A stretch of DNA of 46,264 nucleotides from an uncultured Bacteroidota bacterium (lineage in GTDB: Bacteria; Bacteroidota; Bacteroidia; Chitinophagales; Chitinophagaceae): the NCBI GenBank assembly GCA_903821465.1, contig CAIJLK010000050.1, positions 1-46,264 on the forward strand, written 5' to 3'. This document shows positions 18,447-25,416 of this stretch, one piece after another (the first letter of the stretch is position 1; each line of letters starts with the position of its first letter). The position numbers and the translations under genes were made by a program. The notes beneath the pieces were generated by a model. The model saw nothing but the letters and a program-made list of their open reading frames with translations. It was not told the origin of the DNA and did not search any database.

Positions 18447-19775
18447 TTATTTACATGACTTGGCATACTGGTCAGCAGCCAGCTTTGACCCAAGTTCTTT
18501 TGCAGTAGCTAAATCAATACAAGCACCACTTTTATCAAGCATTCCCATCTTTGCCATTGCCCTACTATAAAATGCTTCAGCTGATTTTGGATTCAGTTCT
18601 ATTGCTTTATTATAATCAAACATTGCGGTAGTATTCAGTTTTAAGTTCGTTTTTGCTACTGCTCTATTCAAATAAATATCGGCGTTATTATGATCATGTG
18701 AGATAGCAAGATCAAAATCTTTTATAGCCCCATTATAATCATTAAGATTTAATTTTTCAATCCCTCTATTAAAAAAAACATTCGGAGTATTTGGATCCAA
18801 AACGATTGCTTTAGTATAGTCCTGCAATGCTCCCTGCGGATCTTTTAAATAAGACCTTACTAAAGCCCGATTAAAATAAATATCGGCACTTCCTGGATTC
18901 TGCTCAATTGCCTTATTATAGTCTAATTCAGCACTCTTATACTCTTTTAAATGTCCCTTTTCTATCCCTCTATTGAAGTAAGCATTATTAATCCTTGGAT
19001 TTAATTCGATGGCCTTTGTGTAATCTCGAATAGCTGCTGGCGCATCATTCATATAACCTCGTGCTAGTCCCCTATTAAAATATAATTCCGCTTTATTGGG
19101 AGCTAAAGAAATTGCTTTATTAAAATCTTGGATGGCACCTGTATAATTTCTTAAACCAATATAAGCGAATGCCCGATTCGTGTAAATATCAGTATTTGAA
19201 CTATCAATACTTATTGCCTTATTATAATCTTGAATGGCACCAGTAAATTCTTTTAAATAGCCCTTTTCAATTCCTCTGTTAAAAAAAATATTCTCAGTAT
19301 TAGGGTTTAGGGATATTGTCTTGTTAAAATCCTGAATGGCTCCTAAATGGTCGCCTAATGCCGATTTTGCTAAGCCTCGCTTAAAATAAATATCTGTATT
19401 GTCAAGGTCTTTCTCTAAAGCAACTGAAAAATCTTGTATGGCGCCACTAAAGTCGTTCATCATTGCCCTTTCGATTGCCCTATTATAATGAGCGTTTGGC
19501 ATTGTTGGATAAATTATCAAAGCCTTATTATAATCCTGAATAGAGCCCAAATGATCGCCCAACATCGTTTTACAATATGCCCTACTGTAATAAATATCAG
19601 CATTTCTAGGTTCAAGAGAGAGTGCTTTTGTATATTCTTTAATGGCTGACTTAAAGTCTTTCTGCTCAAGTTTTTCATTCCCACTTGTAAAATAATCTAC
19701 TGTGGTTTGGGCAAATACATTTTCTGTAAAAATGAATATGCTAATAAAAGCAAAAGAAAATAGTAGTGTTTTCAC
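18447..19775 (-). CDS. Secreted protein of twelve tetratricopeptide repeats
   Basis: The signal peptide (KTLLFSFAFISIFIF...VFAQ) is followed by twelve consecutive 34-residue TPR units filling nearly the whole protein, with consensus NRGIEKGxLKEYxGAIQDYNKAIxLxP. The last unit ends with a cysteine-containing tail (GACIDLATAKELGS ... SCK) common in Bacteroidota TPR proteins. The gene has no ATG at the expected place: the signal peptide is best started at GTG 19775, the track's extra codon being TTG 19778. TPR arrays bind other proteins; because this one is exported, it would act in the periplasm while the surrounding kinases are cytoplasmic, so its role in the signalling cluster is unclear. It lies 76 bases after a receiver gene and 203 bases before the giant kinase, all on one strand. 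Confidence 0.9.
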   Translation of the reverse strand: MKTLLFSFAFISIFIFTENVFAQTTVDYFTSGNEKLEQKDFKSAIKEYTKALSLEPRNADIYYSRAYCKTMLGDHLGSIQDYNKALIIYPTMPNAHYNRAIERAMMNDFSGAIQDFSVALEKDLDNTDIYFKRGLAKSALGDHLGAIQDFNKTISLNPNTENIFFNRGIEKGYLKEFTGAIQDYNKAISIDSSNTDIYTNRAFAYIGLRNYTGAIQDFNKAISLAPNKAELYFNRGLARGYMNDAPAAIRDYTKAIELNPRINNAYFNRGIEKGHLKEYKSAELDYNKAIEQNPGSADIYFNRALVRSYLKDPQGALQDYTKAIVLDPNTPNVFFNRGIEKLNLNDYNGAIKDFDLAISHDHNNADIYLNRAVAKTNLKLNTTAMFDYNKAIELNPKSAEAFYSRAMAKMGMLDKSGACIDLATAKELGSKLAADQYAKSCK

Positions 19776-19854
19776 CAAGAAAAATTTGATATCAATAATG
19801 AGAGGCCATTCCCTTCAAAGATATTAAAGACTATTGAAGCAAGGGTAAAAATGC

Positions 19855-20250
19855 TTAATATGATCCAAAAATTTTGGAAAGAGACTGAACATTGAGTGGC
19901 TTTGTAATAAAATCGGTTACCGCTGAAAACGATTTGGCCTTTTCAATATCTCTTGGATCAATGGAGGAAGTATGCATCACCACCTTACAATTGTCAATTA
20001 TATTTTGCGGCAATTGGATGAATGCATCTAAGAATTCCCAGCCATCCATAACAGGCATATTAATGTCTAATAATATGAGTTGTGGTAAACTTTCGCTTGG
20101 TTTTACAACAATTTGCTTCAGAATTTCAATTGCTTCTGAGGCATTCTCAAAAGAACGTACTTTTTTTTCGGGATAAGCATCCTTAATAATTTCCTGGTTT
20201 AAAAAGTTAACCAGTCTATCATCATCAATTAAAAAAATATCGTTTATCAA
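19855..20250 (-). CDS. Single-domain response regulator (CheY-like)
   Basis: 131 residues consisting of one receiver domain: acidic residues in LIDDDR, phospho-acceptor aspartate in LLDINMPVMDGWEFL, S/T switch in MHTSS, and the conserved lysine in FITKPL. It has no output domain, so it probably acts as a phosphate shuttle or by protein contact. The start codon is TTG (20250); no in-frame ATG precedes it, and a weak AAGG stretch lies upstream. It is the first gene of the leftward signalling cluster and is divergent from a second, related receiver at 20533. Small receivers of this type are common in Bacteroidota next to PAS kinases. Confidence 0.9.
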   Translation of the reverse strand: MINDIFLIDDDRLVNFLNQEIIKDAYPEKKVRSFENASEAIEILKQIVVKPSESLPQLILLDINMPVMDGWEFLDAFIQLPQNIIDNCKVVMHTSSIDPRDIEKAKSFSAVTDFITKPLNVQSLSKIFGSY

Positions 20251-20442
20251 TTCTGCCTTTTTTTTAAAAATGAATTCCCAAGCAATTCAATAAATCCAAT
20301 TCTACTTAAATGTAGTTAATGATTTAGTTACAAAAAAATTAAGACCTGATAAAGCATTAATTAAAATAAACGACAATCAGCATCCGGATGTATTAACTAT
20401 TTTATTAATGTTACTATTTCATAGAAATCATCCAGATCGATA

Positions 20443-20475
20443 TTTGAGTCATAAACCAACAGATAAAGACCTTTG
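20443..20475 (+). promoter_or_regulatory. Candidate promoter of the rightward receiver gene
   Basis: TTTG at 20443-20446 and GACCTTTG at 20468-20475 are separated by 21 bases, resembling the Bacteroidota -33 (TTTG) and -7 (TAnnTTTG) elements with one mismatch in the latter. Transcription would start near 20482, about 50 bases before the chosen start codon. Prediction by eye only. Confidence 0.3.
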
Positions 20476-20532
20476 ATTTTACCACTTTAAGAAAAAGGCA
20501 CTACATTTATGAAACATTTAAGGAGCAGTGCT

Positions 20533-20955
20533 ATGATTCAACTTGCAATGTGCATTGACGATGACCCCATTGTATTAATGCTGAACGATTTGATTTTAAG
20601 GGAACAATCATTTTGTCAAACTTTGATAAAAATAGATAAAGCCGAAACAGCCTTAGACTATTTTGAAGAGCAATCAAAACTTCCTGAAGATGAACAGGCA
20701 ATACCAGCTTTGATTTTTCTTGACATCAATATGCCTGTTATGGATGGCTGGGAGTTCTTAGAAGCCTTTACGAATCGATTCCAAATTTTTCATGAAAAGA
20801 TAAAAGTGATCATTTTATCATCTAGTGTGAATCCTGCAGATCTAGAAATGACAGAAAATCATCCTTTAGTTATCGGCTTCATGCCAAAGCCTCTAGGAGA
20901 ATCTGAATTGGCCAATCTCAAAAAGCATGATTCAATTAAACCCTATTTTGAGTAA
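20533..20955 (+). CDS. Single-domain response regulator (CheY-like)
   Basis: One receiver domain with CIDDDP, phospho-acceptor in FLDINMPVMDGWEFLEAF, ILSSS and MPKPLG. I choose the ATG at 20533 (MIQLAMCIDDD) over the track's 20509 because TAAGGAG, an unusually good Shine-Dalgarno sequence for this phylum, lies seven bases upstream of it; the eight residues before it (MKHLRSSA) would be an odd extension for a receiver. The segment LDINMPVMDGWEFL is identical in the divergent receiver at 19855-20250, so the two are probably an inverted duplicate pair. No output domain. It ends 12 bases before the convergent GH5 gene, with no terminator visible. Confidence 0.88.
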   Translation: MIQLAMCIDDDPIVLMLNDLILREQSFCQTLIKIDKAETALDYFEEQSKLPEDEQAIPALIFLDINMPVMDGWEFLEAFTNRFQIFHEKIKVIILSSSVNPADLEMTENHPLVIGFMPKPLGESELANLKKHDSIKPYFE

Positions 20956-20967
20956 GGAGTAAAAAAG

Positions 20968-22011
20968 TTACTGAGCAATTAGTTGATACTTTTTGAGTAT
21001 TTGCATTTGCGGCCTGTCTTTTCCATCTCGTGGCTCAACCGATAATCGGTAATTACCCCACCATGGCCCAGCGGCCCAATAAGCACCATTTACTCCATTT
21101 TTACTGATATTGCCGAGAAATTTATCAAGCACTTCCAACCATCTTGGATCGTCATCTGGCACACCATATTCGCCAACAAAGCCTTTCTTTTTATTCTTCT
21201 TTAACCATTTCAAGAATGGCTTAATTATTTGAATACCTGCATTGGTATTCCTGATATTATATTCATAGGCATGATCAGTAGTTCCTTTAGCATTTAAGTA
21301 ACGTCCAGTAAAATCCCGATCGAAATAGCAATGTGCTTCATACACAAGATTATCGCAACTATCTACCAATAATTTCAACTGATTATTATTTATTTTCCAG
21401 TCAGCTGCATTTGCATATTCAGAACCCGAAATAAAGATTGCATGTACTTTATTCACAGAACGGATTCCGTTTATTGCTTCTTGCGCAATTTTAAACCAAG
21501 ACATTTCAAACATATCATGCGGCTCATTCATAATTTGAAACCCATAAATATTTTCATATAATTTAAAAGCATTTGCAAGCCTTTTCCAAACATCTTCTAG
21601 TGCACTGGATGGTAATTGCTTTGAGCCAATGACCCATGTTTTATTATTTGAGGTATATCGCCCAAAATTTTGAAGCGTCAACTTTACTTGCAACCCAATT
21701 TTATTACATTGTTCAATCAATGTAAATAAGCGTTTCATCTCAACACTATCAAGTTCCTCCATTAATACCGGCTGAACCCTTTCCCAGCGAAAGGGAAGGT
21801 CAATCATTCTAAACCCCTGATCATAGTAATACTGTAACCCTGTAGAATCTGGATAAATATAATCGACTCCGTAAATGCCAGGAAAGTTTGCCTCCCCGAA
21901 TTCAGGGCCACAAACTTTTATACCAAAAGGTTTATATAATAATTGAGCACTACTTCCGCTAGATGCTAATAGAAGAATCACTGAGATTAGGGGGTAAACA
22001 AATGCCTTCAT
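20968..22011 (-). CDS. Secreted glycoside hydrolase family 5 (cellulase-like)
   Basis: 347 residues with a signal peptide (MKAFVYPLISVILLLASSGSSAQ). A GH5 TIM barrel is supported by the catalytic acid/base E163 in QIMNEPHD, the nucleophile E281 in GFVGEYGVP, a histidine/tyrosine motif (YEAHCYF) on the preceding strand, and LPFRWERVQP on an early strand. GH5 enzymes retain configuration and cleave beta-1,4 glucans, mannans or related glycans; the subfamily and substrate cannot be fixed here. There is no visible carbohydrate-binding module or sorting domain, so it is probably periplasmic or secreted as a single catalytic domain. It stands alone, divergent from a YceI-like gene, and is not part of the SusC/SusD locus. 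Confidence 0.93.
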   Translation of the reverse strand: MKAFVYPLISVILLLASSGSSAQLLYKPFGIKVCGPEFGEANFPGIYGVDYIYPDSTGLQYYYDQGFRMIDLPFRWERVQPVLMEELDSVEMKRLFTLIEQCNKIGLQVKLTLQNFGRYTSNNKTWVIGSKQLPSSALEDVWKRLANAFKLYENIYGFQIMNEPHDMFEMSWFKIAQEAINGIRSVNKVHAIFISGSEYANAADWKINNNQLKLLVDSCDNLVYEAHCYFDRDFTGRYLNAKGTTDHAYEYNIRNTNAGIQIIKPFLKWLKKNKKKGFVGEYGVPDDDPRWLEVLDKFLGNISKNGVNGAYWAAGPWWGNYRLSVEPRDGKDRPQMQILKKYQLIAQ

Positions 22012-22063
22012 TTGCTATATGTTGAATTAGTAGGTTTACAACTCTTCCTATCAGGCAATATAC

Positions 22064-22094
22064 GAAATTTAGGGTTATTTAATTTTACATCAAT
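22064..22094 (-). promoter_or_regulatory. Candidate promoter of the GH5 gene
   Basis: On the minus strand ATTG (22094-22091), 19 bases, then TAAATTTC (22071-22064): one mismatch from each of the Bacteroidota -33 and -7 consensus elements, with ideal spacing. The start site would be about 45 bases upstream of the GH5 ATG. Prediction by eye. Confidence 0.33.
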
Positions 22095-22170
22095 TAAATA
22101 AAGAAGGGCGAAGATCTAAGAATGAAAAATACTTTAACCACTTTTCTTACAGCGTAAAGATTCACAGAAT

Positions 22171-22202
22171 GTTGCTATTTCCTCCTTTAATTTGTATATT
22201 TT
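22171..22202 (+). promoter_or_regulatory. Candidate promoter of the YceI-like gene
   Basis: GTTG (22171-22174), 20 bases, then TATATTTT (22195-22202): near-consensus Bacteroidota -33 and -7 elements with correct spacing. Transcription would start about 33 bases before the ATG at 22242. Together with the GH5 promoter candidate this makes a compact divergent promoter pair about 80 bases apart. Confidence 0.37.
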
Positions 22203-22241
22203 CGGCTCGTGATAATCAGCATTAGTTGAAAATTCCTAACA

Positions 22242-22787
22242 ATGAAATTGAAACAGCTTCTTTTATTCGTTCTATGTTTAATATCCCTTATCGGTTCTGC
22301 GCAGAACTATTTACCAGTTGAAAGAGCTTCAAGTGTTAAATTTTATATCAATAATTTTGGATTCAGTACTGAAGGAAGTTTTAATGGATTAAGGGGTGAG
22401 ATTTATTTTAATCCTTCCAACTTAGAAAAAAGCAGTTTTGAAGTGAGCGTTAATGCTGCATCTGTTTTTACTAAAAATAGAAATAGAGATACCCATCTAA
22501 AATCACTCGATTATTTTTATGTAGATAAGTATCCAACAATTTATCTCATTTCTAAAATGATCAGTAAATCTGATCAGGAAGGCTTTTATTGGTTTCAAGG
22601 AAACCTTATTATAAAAGGGGTAACTAAAGAAGTAAAATTTCTGTTTAGCGCGGTTCAAGAACGCTCAGGTTATTTGTTTAATGGAAATTTAAATATCAAC
22701 AGAAGGGATTTTTTAGTGGGAAGTGGCAGTCTTGTATTATCGAATAATGTACAGGTTTCGATCAACGTTTCCACCATGAAAAAATAG
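22242..22787 (+). CDS. YceI-like secreted lipid-binding domain protein
   Basis: 181 residues with a signal peptide ending IGSAQ. The rest fits the YceI family (PF04264), an antiparallel beta-barrel that binds isoprenoid or other hydrophobic ligands: VKFYINNFGFSTEGSFNGLRGEIYFNP at the start, NRNRDTHLKSLDYFYVDKYPTI in the middle (the conserved R-D-x-H-L region) and GNLIIKGVTKEVKFLFSA. Expected in the periplasm. It has a near-consensus promoter of its own and is divergent from GH5; no cytochrome or quinone-related partner lies nearby, so the ligand is unknown. Confidence 0.88.
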   Translation: MKLKQLLLFVLCLISLIGSAQNYLPVERASSVKFYINNFGFSTEGSFNGLRGEIYFNPSNLEKSSFEVSVNAASVFTKNRNRDTHLKSLDYFYVDKYPTIYLISKMISKSDQEGFYWFQGNLIIKGVTKEVKFLFSAVQERSGYLFNGNLNINRRDFLVGSGSLVLSNNVQVSINVSTMKK

Positions 22788-22861
22788 TTTCCTATATTAT
22801 TATTAACAAGAAATTAGGGTTTCGAATTTTGTAATTTATCAAATCTAAATATCCCCTATTG

Positions 22862-22890
22862 CATTATTAATATTGCCGATATTAATAATG
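22862..22890. repeat. Perfect 12-bp inverted repeat after the YceI-like gene
   Basis: CATTATTAATAT and ATATTAATAATG flank a TGCCG loop. It lies 74 bases after the YceI stop and 86 bases before the small ORF at 22976. It lacks a T-run, so it is not a standard intrinsic terminator; it could end the YceI transcript, protect its 3' end, or be a protein-binding site in the promoter of the small ORF. Confidence 0.5.
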
Positions 22891-22975
22891 TATTCACCGA
22901 ATATTGTTCATAAATGATTTCAAAAAAATGAACCTTAATTTGTATTACAGCACTAAACAGTACTACAATTAAATA

Positions 22976-23071
22976 ATGAGGCATTTTTTATTATTACCCG
23001 CTATTTTAATCAGTTTAGTTCTTTTGCTTTTATACGCTTGGTGGCCAAGTGAAAAATGGCAGAGAGATTAA
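22976..23071 (+). CDS. Candidate 31-residue single-span membrane protein
   Basis: Too short for the ORF track. The ATG at 22976 reads MRHFLLLPAILISLVLLLLYAWW and then a short charged tail (PSEKWQRD) to TAA. Basic start, 20-residue hydrophobic segment, aromatic belt (YAWW) and polar tail have exactly the layout of a small bitopic membrane protein, which chance frames rarely give, and the 309-base gap would otherwise be empty. I do not recognise a family. A position between two envelope genes (YceI-like, TamL) would suit an envelope role. No clear promoter or Shine-Dalgarno sequence. Could still be a chance ORF. Confidence 0.42.
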   Translation: MRHFLLLPAILISLVLLLLYAWWPSEKWQRD

Positions 23072-23096
23072 ATATCACTTGCTGAATCTTCTTGAT

Positions 23097-25412
23097 TTAG
23101 AATGGGTAGCCAATTGCTAAGTTGAATACTAAATTCTGTCTGCGCCATTCGGCACTTCCTAAATCAATTTCGTTGAGCACCCATCTTTTCCCATCAGGCA
23201 AAAAAGGTTTTCTTATTGGCATTGCAAAATCAAATCTTAATACAAAGAAATTCACATCTATTCGTAATCCGATACCGGTACCAACGGCCATTTCTTTCAT
23301 AAAATTGCTACTGAATTTAGAACCTGGCCTTGAAGTATCAGCTTTCATCGTCCATATATTCCCAGCATCAACAAATAATGCTCCATACAAAACTGAAAAA
23401 AGTTTGGTTCTGAGTTCTGAATTGAATTCCATTTTTATATCAGCAGGCTGCTCTGGTAAAATCACAGTACTTGAAGATGCATTCCCTGCATAAAAGGTTC
23501 CAGGTCCGATAGATCTTGCTCTGAATGCACGAATATCGTTGGTACCCCCAGCAAAAAATGCTTTAACAAATGGGAGTAATTCGCTATTACCATATGCATA
23601 ACCTATACCACCTAAAATTCTAGTTGCAAGAATATTACTTTTATTAATTCTTAGATAATGTCTGAATTCCAATTCTGTTCTGATATACTGAGAGTAGGGT
23701 ATTCCAAAAAGTGTTTTCTGTTTCCCCTTGCTTAAATCGGCTCCTGAAATAATGCCCATCGCATTTCCAGAAAGATCAATATTGGCATTAATAAAATAGT
23801 TGTGTCTATTCTGGTTCGATTTAATCTGTGTATTGTAGTTGTAATTGTAATTGGGGCCTACAATAAACTGCTTTTCAATACTTCTTGCAAGTGTAATATT
23901 GGTATCTAACCTTTGTTGATATTCTGGCGAAATATAGGTTGGCCTTACCAGATTCATTGAGAATATATCTAAACGATGCTCTTGCCGAATATCTGATTTC
24001 CAAATATAACCATAGCTAAGCTTCGCCGAATTAAGGGTATACTGGGTATTTCTTGCGAAATACTCATAGAGCAATGTTGTTTTTGTTTGTGGAGTAAAGC
24101 CACCCTTTGTGATTTTGTTTACCTTAAAAGGAGCAATAATTCTAGGTGAAAGCAAATTGAATTCAACACCAAAACGATTAGTGGTAACGGTTGGCTGTTG
24201 GGTAGAAACCTGTTTTTCTAATCCTCCATAAATTTTTGCTGAAAACTGTTCTGCGCCATGAAAGAAATTTCTATGGCGCCATGTCAAAGAAACTTCTGTG
24301 CCTGCAGAGTTGTTCGATTTGGTTAACCCTGATACCTCAACTCTCAAAGATTTATCTTTTGAAGCAGTAAGATAATAATACACATTTAGCTTGGGGTTAG
24401 CACTGGTATCAGCTTCCTGATACCTTGCATTTACAAATTTGTACATCCCTAGACTTACAAGATGTTTTAATGACTGATTATGCAATTCTCTACTGTAAAT
24501 ATCACCCGATTTAACAGCTAATGATCTTGTGAAAACCTTCGGTTTAACTCTTTTTAATGGATCATAAATATGATACCCTTCAAATAGGGTTGCATTATTC
24601 AAAACATTATTCGCAGTTGTGTCGGTATCATTTTTGTAATCTGCAAAAACAAAAATATTCCCAATATGATAGTCCTGTTTTGCTTTTTTAGGCGTTTCTC
24701 TTTTAAACCTACAAACGATATCAACTTGATTATTCCCTAGAGCAGAATCTACATCCATGATCAAATAATCAGCACTGAAAAAAAACATTCCCCTTTCTTT
24801 CAATCCTGCATCAATTCTATTTCTCTCTAATTTTATTTGATCTAAATCATAATTAGTTCCGGTTTTCAAGATAGTAGATTGACCTAATTCGATGATGTCT
24901 CTTCCAATTACAGTGCTGCTATCAAAATGGTATTGTATTTTCCGGATGGTATAAACAGGATGTAATTTAGCAGTGTAAACAACTCTTAGATCTTTCTCTT
25001 TTTTAATGGTATCTACTTTTACTTCCGATTGAAAATAACCTCGGTTCTCTAATCGATTTTCAATAATATCTCTACTCTTTTCAAAATTAATAGTGCTTCC
25101 TAATACGGGGGGTTCTCCTACACTATTTTTTAACCAATAACGCAAACCTTTACCAGTTGGTGTCCCTGCCCAATTATAAATGATAAGTTTATAAGGTAGT
25201 CCGAGTATATTACTGTTAGGTTTTATTTTAATTAACCCATTAAGTTCTTCTTTTAAATTCTTTTTATTCAATTGCATGGTGTCAACCAAATTCACTAATT
25301 CTAATGTTGATCCTTTATACAATGTATCATTCTCGGGAACGTTCTTTGTTATATTGCATGCAGATACAATCAGGATAAATAAAAATAAAAATATTTTAAG
25401 ATTCAGCTGCAT
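23097..25412 (-). CDS. tamL: TamL, BamA/TamA-like outer-membrane lipoprotein
   Basis: I start it at the ATG at 25412 (MQLNLKIFLFLFILIVSAC), which gives a lipoprotein signal with cysteine 19; the track's 31 extra codons lie in the end of tamB. 771 residues. The N-terminal half holds POTRA-like domains (for example GYFQSEVKVDT with VYTIRKIQYHF), the C-terminal half an Omp85 16-strand barrel (GGTNDIRAFRARSIGPG, a match to the conserved loop-6 region, and VGTGIGLRIDVNFFVLRFDFAMPI near the end). In Bacteroidota the lipid-anchored TamA counterpart is called TamL and works with TamB in outer-membrane biogenesis. The gene begins four bases after the tamB stop, so translation is probably coupled. Confidence 0.88.
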   Translation of the reverse strand: MQLNLKIFLFLFILIVSACNITKNVPENDTLYKGSTLELVNLVDTMQLNKKNLKEELNGLIKIKPNSNILGLPYKLIIYNWAGTPTGKGLRYWLKNSVGEPPVLGSTINFEKSRDIIENRLENRGYFQSEVKVDTIKKEKDLRVVYTAKLHPVYTIRKIQYHFDSSTVIGRDIIELGQSTILKTGTNYDLDQIKLERNRIDAGLKERGMFFFSADYLIMDVDSALGNNQVDIVCRFKRETPKKAKQDYHIGNIFVFADYKNDTDTTANNVLNNATLFEGYHIYDPLKRVKPKVFTRSLAVKSGDIYSRELHNQSLKHLVSLGMYKFVNARYQEADTSANPKLNVYYYLTASKDKSLRVEVSGLTKSNNSAGTEVSLTWRHRNFFHGAEQFSAKIYGGLEKQVSTQQPTVTTNRFGVEFNLLSPRIIAPFKVNKITKGGFTPQTKTTLLYEYFARNTQYTLNSAKLSYGYIWKSDIRQEHRLDIFSMNLVRPTYISPEYQQRLDTNITLARSIEKQFIVGPNYNYNYNTQIKSNQNRHNYFINANIDLSGNAMGIISGADLSKGKQKTLFGIPYSQYIRTELEFRHYLRINKSNILATRILGGIGYAYGNSELLPFVKAFFAGGTNDIRAFRARSIGPGTFYAGNASSSTVILPEQPADIKMEFNSELRTKLFSVLYGALFVDAGNIWTMKADTSRPGSKFSSNFMKEMAVGTGIGLRIDVNFFVLRFDFAMPIRKPFLPDGKRWVLNEIDLGSAEWRRQNLVFNLAIGYPF

Positions 25413-25416
25413 GATA

